From the NCBI GenBank assembly GCA_002751075.1, contig NAOQ01000154.1, positions 117,325-131,268 of the forward strand: 13,944 nucleotides of DNA, read 5' to 3'. The position numbers and the translations under genes were made by a program. Below the pieces are notes generated by a model. The model was given only the letters and a program-made list of their open reading frames with translations. It did not search any database and was not told the DNA's origin. The stretch is from Ichthyophonus hoferi (Eukaryota; Opisthokonta; Ichthyosporea; Ichthyophonida; Ichthyophonidae). Of this stretch, positions 6,707 to 13,944 are shown piece after piece; the stretch's first letter is position 1, and the number at the start of each line of letters is the position of its first letter.

Positions 6707-9318
6707 TTATTGCTTATGTTGGTATTGGAGTTGTACCGGGGCCGTGTCTGGAGTGATGGCTTGTGGGTGGATTTCCATATAGAGGGACAGGACACCCCAA
6801 AGGTAAGGAGGAAGTATATTCCTATGGGGGAAACATTGATTAATCACTAAAACAAGCTATATTTCTTGCTATTTAAGCTTCAGGTTACATGAGTCCCTGT
6901 AAAGGTGTATGCAAATGACATTTCGGTATACAAGTGAGCGATATGATAGGAGTAAGAGACAAATAATCAAATGAAAAGGGTAATTAGCAAACAAGTGAGT
7001 GCTTGGTGGTGCAGTATGGTAAGTTAACGAGCGATTATGCCACTGAGAAACAGTAGGAAGCGCGAGTCTAAGAGTGTTTAGTAGAGGATACCAACAGGAA
7101 GGGAGCAGTGTGTTTGCTTAAAAGGTTAAACATGTCTTATAAATGGCGAGTGTAGTATTGATGCTGCAGTACGGATAACTAATAGATTATAGGTAAGAGA
7201 AACAAAACAGAAGAAACCATTAAGAAAATGGGGTGTCAGAAAGAGGGTAAAGGAGATAGAAGACGGTTGACAGGAGTCATTGGTGCTACATGTAGGCCTA
7301 CCAATTGGGACTAGAAGAAAGTGCCATAAGGGCAGCAGGAGAGGGACCAGAAGAGGGAATAGTGCTAAGAGACTTGGCTGCAGAATTTAGCCTCTCTTTG
7401 CCTACAGGTGGAATGGGCTGTAAGGTGAGACGAGAGATAGACAACACAGCGTATACTAAAGGATAATGAAATATCAATGGGTGAAAATCAAACTTGATGT
7501 TTAGTAGTAATACATATATGGATGTAAGTATGTGTGTGTATGTGCGGTTGGGTGGGAGTGGAAAAGTAAGATCAAATAATAGCAGAAAGGAGAACGTGAA
7601 AATAATAGTTATGTTAAATAAAATATCCTAATGGTTGTAGAGAACGGCGGAAAAGGAAACCACAGCGTGGCACAAGATATGAGATGAGGGTCAGGGCTCA
7701 TTTTCTTTCTATATTCTCTCCTCCCCTTGGTACCTACATTCTCTTTACAGTCCTATTCACCGTGATACATTCGCATATGTCCTCCACAAATATACAACCA
7801 TTTCAACCAATAATCTATCACCATATTCACCCCCCCACTCATCCACATATAAATCTACATGCACGCCCCACAACAACGTCTTAGTATAAATCAAAATTCA
7901 AACATACGTAATTATCAACGAATAACATGTCTCTCCTCCCTTCACAGAGAGATGCATAAACAACTGGTGGTCAATGCCAATACCATTACTATATTTACAT
8001 CCTTCTCCTGCACCCTCCCACCTACCCCTTGCCGCCTCCCTCTCCACCCTCACTACTTCTTTAAGATCACACAGGTCTTTCTCCAGCACGCCAACCTCTC
8101 TAGTAAGATTCTGTGTTGAATTTATAGCATAATTTGGGTCAGACCACTGTAGTATGTACTTTTGTAACAGTTTTCGGAAGATAAATACGTTGTTGAATAT
8201 ACGGGGGCAGATATGACTATATGAGTGCATAAGTATATGAATATTTGCATATATAGAAATAGATAATTCTTGTACACACAAGTCAAAGGGGACCTGTAAA
8301 AGCTAGTGTCTGTGATGGCTCTGCTCCACAAGGGTATGCGGTAACCCTGACAAAAAATGAGAAAATATAAAGCGCAAGATATGAGTAGCCATGTAATTAT
8401 TAGTGGGTAGGAATAGGGGAAAGATGGAAGAGAAGTAATGATATTTTATGATATAAATACAGATTGTACTATCACAGGGCATACCTGCAATCTCGCTCGT
8501 AATACCTGCCCCTCCAATACTGCTTGGTCTAGCTGAGCTTGTAACTCCCCGTCTCTTTGCCTCAGTTTATCACGGTGTTTAGCGGTCAGGAGAGAGGCCC
8601 ATTGGTCCCTTGCCTATGAGGGCATGCATGTTACTGGATGTGTTCGCTGATGGGCGTATAAGTAGCTCTAAAGAGAAGAGTGGTGAGAATACTAAGTAGT
8701 ATGTGTAGTATTTCAGGACAAGACATCGATTGGTGTACACATGTGGTTACTAATCAATCTCTCCTATCTTTCTGGGCGCATGCCTCGCTTCTTCCCACCA
8801 TATGTATCCTTTCATCCTCTTCTCCTACTCTAATTGTATACTCTCTCATGGTCTTCCCATTCCCTCTCCTATCACATATGTGTGTTTTGATAACTGATGA
8901 GCGTATTACATGGTAAATAAGATTGCTGTAAACGGTCCTAATATCATCCCTGTGTTTGTGATACAACTCTAGAATAACTGAAAATAGTTTAGGGATAACT
9001 AGGAATAGTTTTAAGTGTAGTTGGTAATAAATGAGGTATATAAGTGCATCCAAATTTAAGCACGTACGACCAAATAGTTATATATGTATATAGTCTAATT
9101 GGGCATTGCATCCAGAAACAGGCAACAAAAAAACGAGAAAAGGGAAAAAAAAGAGAAAAAAAAAACGTAACGGGAGGATGTACATCAGGCTGCTCATCCC
9201 CACGAGGAGGGCCCCTTCTCCACCCCTCTCTAGTATCTACACCCGGTTCAAGACCTGTCACAGACCCTCCCAGACTAGGAGGATACTCCTCTGCCCCGGA
9301 GGCTATGCTCTTGGCCAT
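6707..9318 (-). CDS. Spliced coiled-coil protein, six exons, unknown function
   Basis: Minus-strand exons are 9184-9318, 8485-8613, 8026-8110, 7769-7854, 7302-7417 and 6707-6821. All introns are GT-AG, phases agree (0, 0, 1, 0, 2), and the product is about 221 residues. Exon 1 opens at an ATG preceded by CACCA and is Gly/Pro-rich (EEYPPSLGGSVTG, GWRRGPPRGDEQPD). Exons 2 and 3 form a coiled coil (KLRQRDGELQAQLDQAVLEG, then NLTREVGVLEKDLCDLKEVV) with unbroken heptads over the junction. Exon 4 is Trp/Tyr-rich (LYVDEWGGEYGDRLLVEMVV). Exon 5 is Ser/Pro-rich after a strong pyrimidine-tract acceptor. Exon 6 ends TAPVQLQYQHKQ at TAA. Exons are near half GC in an AT-rich context. Purine-rich sense sequence at 8762-8872 may be one more small exon (EREWEDHER fits in phase). 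Exons 5 and 6 also read open on the plus strand, so the 3' half is less certain. No family is recognised. Confidence 0.5.
6822..7301 (-). other. Purine-rich (plus strand) intron of the coiled-coil gene
   Basis: This is the last proposed intron. Its plus strand is mostly A and G; for example 7201-7260 has 48 purines in 60. The sense strand of the minus gene is thus pyrimidine-rich throughout rather than only near the acceptor. The same holds for the next intron, 7418-7768, from about 7430 to 7680. A short plus-strand frame from an ATG near 7230 (MGCQKEGKGDRRR) is read as a by-product of this bias. Confidence 0.4.
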
Positions 9319-9390
9319 TGGTGACGATTACTTTTTCTATTCAACTTTAACTGGTGATGATCTGATTGATCACAGAAAATACTGTTGAAC

Positions 9391-9397
9391 CTTTATA
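9391..9397 (-). promoter_or_regulatory. TATA-like box upstream of the coiled-coil gene
   Basis: The minus strand reads CCTATAAAGG, with TATAAAG 73 bases before the proposed ATG at 9318. A transcription start about 30 bases downstream would leave a 5' leader of some 40 bases. This supports the start chosen for the gene, though TATA words are frequent in AT-rich DNA. Confidence 0.3.
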
Positions 9398-10685
9398 GGG
9401 TGAAAGGAAGCTAGAGTTAGGGGATAGAAATAACAAAAAAGAGAGTACATAAAAAAAGATATGTAGAAAAATGAAGCAAAATAAAGATAAAGAATAAAGA
9501 ACAAAGCAAGAAACAGAGAAAAAGGGGGTATGGAGGGCTCCATTAAAATAGGTGGAACACACTAAAAGGAAAAATGCAAAGATGCTTGAGAAAGGTATAA
9601 TAAAAAACGAGATATGATCGCATAAATATACAGTCAACTAGAAAACAAGAATTTTATAGGTCTATCTGCATTGTAGGCTATTGCCTGTCAAGAGACAGTG
9701 AACCCACACCTGGACGTAAAGATTAAATAGGAAGACTGGCTACGCCCATGACAAACTATACATACAAGTCAACGATGTTTAGCAGGCCATTACTGAGTCT
9801 CAACCAACCTTACCCAATTTTCGTGTTGATATTTTAGCTCCCTTTCTTTTTATTTAGGCGGCTACTAAGATAACTGTCTTTTTTAGTTTTTATAACTGTA
9901 TAAACGAATATTCTTTAAAAAAAAAAAACTTTTAGTCAAAGTCAATAGAATAATCGAAACATGTCGAGTGGCAACAAAATATTAAAAAATGAGAACCCCT
10001 CAGATGGTTAAGAATATCCTGTTAGACATTATGTTAAATGTAAGGTAAGGCCTGGGTGGTTACTGCTATCGTAGTTTACTTGAATATTAAAAAATGGGCG
10101 GCTCTTTTTATATCTTAGGCTTATTTTTAAACTAATTGTTGTACTTTCCCATTGGGCTAGATTTAAATGAAATTGGCATATATTTGCAAATGTGGTTATT
10201 GGGATAAAAATTAAACAGTTCAAGTTTAACCACTCATTCAAGCTGGGAGATCGGGATAAAATACTAATAAAGCCTTATTATTGGTGGCATGACAATAAAA
10301 AACATAAATATAGGCACTAGCCAGCCATTGCTTTATTTTAGGGCAGCAGGTGTGAATAATCAAAATATTAATATGCACTAACAAACTTATTTGGTGCGTA
10401 GTATGCCATCTCAATTAAGATAATAAGTGACAGGAATGTTTGAATTCGTATTTGAATCATAATGAGATAATGAGAGTTTCCAATTAAGGTCATGGAGAAA
10501 TTAAGTGCAGGGTCACACACATAACTACCCATAACTTTGCTGTTATATATATATAAGAACGTATTCAACCATGGGTAGTGGTGGTACTAAAAAAACCATG
10601 TAGACCGATTACGAGGTTGGATCGCAACCAAAGAGAAATCGCCTGTTTCTTGGAAAGTGCAACCTGCTATTTCATGCTAATATGC
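9398..10685. other. Upstream flank of the coiled-coil gene, no gene seen
   Basis: From about 9400 to 9560 the plus strand is strongly purine-rich, with runs of A and GA, and could be promoter flank. An A12 run lies at 9917-9928. A 5-base-stem hairpin (CTGTC AAGA GACAG) lies near 9687. Minus-strand frames at 9347-9637 (Phe-rich shadow of the A-rich tract), 10029-10241 and 10368-10568 have no start or splice support. Confidence 0.45.
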
Positions 10686-11259
10686 TTAATATAGATATTT
10701 ATTAAAAATGTGTAAAATTAAAAATATCTTTTTTTTTTCTGTGCCTATTCTATCTACTATTTTGTCAACTTCAATTACTCCCTGTTGTAAATTAGATATA
10801 TGTGAAATATCTTCATAACTAAGTGGAGTCAAACCCAGTCTTAGTCTTTTCTGGTCGATATCAATCGATAATGATTCCCTACCGGTGTCAGTAGAATCGT
10901 GTAGAGAAATAGTGTGTGCCGTGTTTATGTATGTTTCCTAGTATATTTTTTCTATGTTCACTAGGCATAATTTTTGTTTTTGTGTAGTGTTTTATGAAAT
11001 AGAGATCGATGATTATTGGTCGCTATATAAAAAAGTAGTGCATTGTGACTTAGCCCATATTCTAGTACCAGGGCTGCTGGTATTCTTATAGATTCCTCAG
11101 AATCGGATGATTGTAATAATCTAAGTTCATCATATGCTTAGATTATGCATGTTGATTGTTTGATGAGATAAGTTCTTTTATCTGGCTAGATAAAGTACAT
11201 CTCCAAGAGCCAATAGAGCTATCCTCATTGGTTGATCCAGATACAATTCCTACGTGTAA
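10686..11259 (-). pseudogene. Probable degraded minus-strand coding stretch, unrecognised
   Basis: Most of this interval is open on the minus strand, but in more than one frame, as expected of a decayed gene or of exons with very small introns. Polar, ordinary-looking peptides occur along it, for example GSTNEDSSIGSW, QSSDSEESIRIP, MPSEHRKNILGN and KRLRLGLTPLSYEDISH. The longest single piece, at the low-coordinate end, is 83 codons long with a Lys-rich tail, and none has a convincing start. It lies downstream of, and on the same strand as, the repeat-rich relic at 11520-12540, so the two could be parts of one element or of unrelated loci. No family motif was recognised. It looks broken in a few places. 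Confidence 0.3.
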
Positions 11260-11322
11260 TTAAAATAATGATCATAATTAACATTATGTGGTACGCTTTT
11301 CTAGCGATCGCAACAACAATTT

Positions 11323-11502
11323 ATGGTTAAAAGCATGTCCGCCACTCATAAAAAACAAGAATCAGTATTCTTATCTCTATTAAATGATTATATCACTGAG
11401 GACTTAGCTATTAATATAAACCGTGATTTACGTTGCTCTATATTTGGCATTTGGACTCGAAATAATAAGATTGCGGCACGGCCCAAGGATGAGATAAGAT
11501 AG
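11323..11502 (+). CDS. Small plus-strand open reading frame, 59 codons
   Basis: An ATG at 11323 (a second in frame at 11335) opens 59 codons to a TAG at 11500-11502. The product would have a polar start (SMSATHKKQESVF), a middle of ordinary composition (LNDYITEDLAININRDLRC) and a basic end (RNNKIAARPKDEIR). The same frame stays open for eight codons past the stop. It is squeezed between two minus-strand relics and ends close to the end of the repeat relic. The minus strand is also partly open here. A short chance frame is quite possible. Confidence 0.2.
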   Translation: MVKSMSATHKKQESVFLSLLNDYITEDLAININRDLRCSIFGIWTRNNKIAARPKDEIR

Positions 11503-11604
11503 TTGCAAACCGAGATTTTTAAGTGAGATTCACCCTAGTAAAATAAGTATTAATTTCATTACTGGTGATCCAAATAGTCCTGGACGTGAACATGAAAGAA
11601 ATCC

Positions 11605-11718
11605 ACTGCCACCGGAGCAGTACTTGTTGGAATTTCCAGTGAGGGGGTCCTGATTCTCCTGGTCTTCCAAAACCACCGTCGCCGGATGGTCGCTGTAGGA
11701 ATTCCCAGTGAGGATGCC
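11605..11718 (-). repeat. 69-base imperfect duplication (PHW motif)
   Basis: The words around CCAGTGAGG start at 11636 and 11705, 69 bases (23 codons) apart, and the flanking 35-40 bases are alike. On the minus strand this gives PHWEFLQ and PHWKFQQ in a Gly/Pro-rich context. All three minus frames are open across it, so the frame is inferred from continuity with the upstream 12-residue array. Confidence 0.6.
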
Positions 11719-11746
11719 CAGGTCCGCCTGTGTGTGGGGACACCTG

Positions 11747-12118
11747 TGGCTGTCGATGTGGTGTTTGGTCAGAAGCTTGGGTTGCCTCTTGTTGTGGTGT
11801 ATGCTCAGTGGTTAAAGTTGTTGCTTGTTCTTTCACGTGTTCCACAGCTAAGGTAATGTTCTGGTGGGCTGCCCGTTCAGCAGCTAGTGTGGCCTCTTGT
11901 TGTACTGCAAGTTAAGTGGTTAAACTTTCCACTTGTTGTTTCATGTGTTCTGCGGCTAAGGTAGTGTTTTGGTGGGCTGTCCGTTTACCGGCTAGCGTGA
12001 TTTTTTATTGTACAACAAGTTCAGCAGCTAAAGTTACCACTTGTTGTTGTGCGTGTTCGGTTACTCATTCAACTGTTAGAATGGGCACCTTTTGAGGTGC
12101 ATGCTCAGTAGTTAGAGT
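11747..12118 (-). repeat. 36-base (12-residue) tandem repeat with 108-base higher-order period
   Basis: The translated unit is roughly T-L-(A/T)-(A/T)-E-(H/R)-x-x-x-Q-x-x. Three unit types follow each other in order, as in TLAAERAAHQNI, TLAVEHVKEQAT and TLTTEHTPQQEA. Copies of the first type lie at 11855-11890 and 11963-11998, exactly 108 bases apart. The 108-base triplet is thus the recent unit of duplication on top of an older 36-base one. The first recognisable unit starts near 12118 and the last, more diverged one (TQASDQTPHRQP) ends at 11747. One block near the upstream end is shortened. Confidence 0.75.
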
Positions 12119-12353
12119 TGTCACATTCTGCACCGCGGCCCTCTCAGTGCATTCCTGCTGAAGTGTTTGTTTGGTGGTGACTAGCTGGGTGTTGGCTTTT
12201 TTCATATTGGAGAAGCATTTTGTCATGCAGTGTTTTGAAGTCCTGTTCGCGTTTGAGATTGAGCTTTTCTTGTTGAGAGATTCAGTGGAAAAACCATTGC
12301 TTATCTTTTGCTGCTTGATTGACTTGTTTAGCCAATATGTCTATATGTTCTTT

Positions 12354-12375
12354 CTGCCACCAGTACTGGTGGCAG
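12354..12375. repeat. 22-bp perfect palindrome
   Basis: The sequence reads CTGCCACCAGT followed at once by its reverse complement, ACTGGTGGCAG, with no spacer. It lies inside the relic at 11520-12540 and could extrude as a cruciform or fold as an RNA hairpin. Confidence 0.9.
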
Positions 12376-12540
12376 CGGCTTCGTTCAGTACGGTTTGCAT
12401 CTCTTCTAGGAGGGTTCACTGGAAGGTCCGTTTGTAACGCTAGGGCATGTTCAAAGTTTCCAAGAAAGGGTCCATTTGCATGGCCGTGTCGTCTAACTGT
12501 TGATTGATTGCTATGGTTTTACTAGCAGTACTTAGCATTA

Positions 12541-13018
12541 ATCATGTTGGAAGCCCGTTGACCCAGTTCAAAATGTTATGTCTTTGATGAAAATGTGTTG
12601 AGCCTTTAGAACAATTTGTGTGTCAGAACCGTGTTTTGTGTGCGTGTCCAACCAGTTTTGTGTATGAACAGTTCACGTGCTCTTTATTATTGTATGAAAC
12701 CTTGTATATGTTTCCTTTACTCAAAAGTCAGTTTTGATCAAATTCGCCCTGATAGAATATTTATTAACCAATGAGCCTAGTTTCAAGGACCTAATTGGTG
12801 CTAAAAATATCTGGTCTATTTCATCCAAAAATGCCTAATTATTTAATTGCCTGTAGGGATTTGTTCCAAGTTATTTTATGAGTTGATTGAATTGTCAGCA
12901 TTGTAGAATCAAACTCTAAACCAGTAAGATCTTTGACAAAAAATCCCAATTAAACTTAACTATAAATGTATGTCTTTCCTCTGGTAATAAACGAATATAA
13001 TATAAAATACATAAAAGA
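12541..13018. other. Spacer between the repeat relic and the plus-strand candidate
   Basis: From 12590 to 12670 the plus strand is rich in TGTG words. The rest is AT-rich. The last 40 bases before 13019 are A/T-dominated, with TATAATATAAAATAC near 12995-13010, which could serve as a promoter for the plus-strand frame that follows. No other feature is seen. Confidence 0.4.
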
Positions 13019-13744
13019 ATGAGCAGTAAAAGTGTAGTGAGTGGGACAACCATGAGTATTTCAGACAAACACAATTTGTCTCAGATACCAAATGCAAGCT
13101 TGGGTGAAAACAATGCCAGAAATTCAAATTCTATTTTCAATTTTTATAATTCAACATTTGTCACAATTACAACGTCCAGCATAAATAATTATTATAATGG
13201 TACTTCTTCATTACCTGTCCCACTGGATTCCGAACAAATGGCCATGATCCGGGATACTAGTAGTACATGTCATCTTTTTTTTGACAATATTTATCGAAAT
13301 ACAAGATTTGTAACCAATCATTTAAAAATATTGCCACTGGAATAACAATACCAAAGGTTTGGTGACCAAGTACTACGCGAATTTTAGGCTACAATCCTGA
13401 ACTCACTTCAATAAAACCTGATAACAAGTTGGCAATTCAAATAGTAGTCTCAAAAAAACATTTCACAAAACATCAAATTCCTCGATATTAGTTTGAGGCA
13501 AATCGAGCAACGCATCAATGCACGCGAAATCAGAATCTGTAAATTTGACATTATCATAAACTACAGTGATGGTTTAGCCAAATCTTTAAATTCAATAATG
13601 TTTCAAAAGAGTGTAGCCTTACAAAGCATGAAACACATTATTCATATTTACAAGAATAAAGAAAATATACATCATAACGTAGTAGCCAGAGCTCATCTCA
13701 CAATATTAGACAGTACATTCAACATTGGTTCATGGAAAGTGTAA
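13019..13744 (+). CDS. Candidate two-exon plus-strand gene, Ser/Asn-rich start
   Basis: An ATG at 13019 with A at -3 opens a Ser/Asn/Thr-rich segment (MSSKSVVSGTTMSISDK), followed by SSLPVPLDSEQMAMIRDTSS. A second long open stretch in the same frame covers 13448-13744 (including SLRQIEQRINAREIRICKF and KNKENIHHNVVARAHL) and ends in TAA. Between them five stops fall in about 105 bases. A GTAACC donor at 13310 and a TAG acceptor ending at 13447 would remove all five, giving a 138-base intron and a product of about 195 residues. That intron size resembles those of the 4398-5187 candidate. Alternatives are a decayed gene, or reading of TAA/TAG as an amino acid. No family is recognised, and the protein would be basic and soluble. 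Confidence 0.35.
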
Positions 13745-13902
13745 TCCTTATAATTCTTAACTTTACTCAACGGAAACCTATATTGGAAATCTTATTTAAA
13801 GTTGGGTGCAAAAACATAATATTAGTTCTTATTACATTACTATGTTTATAATTATTGTTCATGGTATACAGGAAGATCAACGGGAGATTCTTAGTTGTTT
13901 AA

Positions 13903-13904
<2 letters not shown>

Positions 13905-13944
<40 letters not shown>
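13905..13944. repeat. (AT)20 microsatellite at the window end
   Basis: Twenty uninterrupted AT units run to the last base. The true length is unknown because the sequence stops inside the repeat. Confidence 0.95.

Larger units (their letters stand above)
11520..12540 (-). pseudogene. Decayed Gln/Ala/Thr-rich repeat protein (host gene or element ORF1-like)
   Basis: The minus strand carries a relic of a long, polar, probably coiled-coil protein. The upstream part is Lys/Gln-rich and helical (DILAKQVNQAAKDKQWFF, KLNLKREQDFKTLHDKM). A tandem array of 12-residue units fills 11747-12118, followed by a Gly/Pro-rich tail with a duplicated PHW motif at 11600-11720. GC is well above the surroundings, showing a coding origin. 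It is broken in several places and is not a working gene. Such an architecture, a polar coiled coil followed by a Gly/Pro tail, is seen both in host structural proteins and in first-ORF proteins of transposable elements. No reverse transcriptase, integrase or flanking long repeats were seen to decide this. The repeats remain easy to align, so decay looks moderate rather than ancient. Confidence 0.5.

Noticed and set aside
7859-8331. Open frames on both strands around the third exon of the coiled-coil gene
   Set aside because: The plus frame at 7859-8119 and the minus frame at 8122-8331 are shadows or intron readings. Only the 8026-8110 part of the overlapping minus frame shows coiled-coil periodicity with splice sites.
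8122-8640. Zinc-finger or zinc-cluster motifs
   Set aside because: Scattered Cys pairs such as C-x-C or C-I-V-D-A-C in short frames lack the spacing of any known zinc-binding family.
9044-9388. Plus-strand open frames of 72 and 114 codons overlapping the first exon of the coiled-coil gene
   Set aside because: The plus-strand frames begin in Lys-rich low complexity from an A-rich tract and have no splice or start support. The minus strand offers an ATG in good context, an upstream TATA-like box and continuation into the coiled-coil exons.
11500-12540. Repeat-induced point mutation as the cause of the decay
   Set aside because: CA and TG dinucleotides remain frequent across the repeats, which does not fit heavy C-to-T conversion at CA sites.
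1-13944. Genome-wide reading of TAA and TAG as glutamine
   Set aside because: It helps at 13019-13744, but the repeat relic also contains TGA interruptions, the GC-rich coiled-coil exons need no recoding, and an intron explains the best case. It is kept only as a local alternative.
1-13944. LTRs, terminal inverted repeats or a complete transposon
   Set aside because: No long direct or inverted repeat pair and no transposase, reverse transcriptase or integrase motif was seen by eye. A self dot-plot would be the decisive test.
1-13944. tRNA, rRNA, snRNA or CRISPR features
   Set aside because: No cloverleaf-compatible T-loop and anticodon arm, no conserved rRNA words and no regularly spaced repeats with spacers were found on either strand.

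Overview
The window is AT-rich, non-coding-dominated eukaryotic DNA. It starts in a poly-A run and ends in a 40-base (AT)n run, so both edges look like places where an assembly stopped. No rRNA, tRNA, CRISPR array, recognisable transposase or reverse transcriptase, or long uninterrupted gene is visible. Short islands of raised GC sit in a background of roughly one-third GC. Several are open in one frame and bounded by GT and AG, so the genome has spliced genes. The lineage cannot be named from this sequence. Introns of about 70 to 570 bases would suit many protists, fungi or animals.

Layout. Bases 26-796 are G-over-C skewed and appear empty. Bases 797-3052 hold three weak minus-strand candidate spliced genes with introns of 67-97 bases; the middle one has a probable membrane helix. 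Bases 3053-3979 show nothing firm. At 3980-4391 there are plus-strand open stretches that converge on a better minus-strand spliced candidate at 4398-5473. Bases 5474-6706 are unassigned.

The best-supported gene is on the minus strand at 6707-9318. Six exons with compatible phases encode about 221 residues: a Pro/Gly-rich start, a two-exon coiled coil whose heptad register runs unbroken across an intron, and a Trp/Tyr-rich end. A TATA-like box lies 73 bases upstream. Its larger introns are mostly pyrimidine-rich on the sense strand.

Bases 10686-12540 hold minus-strand coding relics. One is an unrecognised stretch. The other is a decayed Gln/Ala/Thr-rich protein with a 12-residue repeat arranged in a 108-base higher-order period, a 69-base duplication and a 22-bp perfect palindrome. 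A 59-codon plus-strand reading frame lies between them. Bases 13019-13744 hold a plus-strand candidate: two open stretches in one frame, separated by a block with only TAA and TAG stops.

Open stretches of 50-90 codons are common by chance in DNA this AT-rich, and GT/AG dinucleotides are everywhere. Only the 6707-9318 gene and the 12-residue repeat relic stand clearly above that background. The other models are hypotheses resting on local GC rise, phase agreement and intron-size agreement. No gene family was recognised, so functions are left open.
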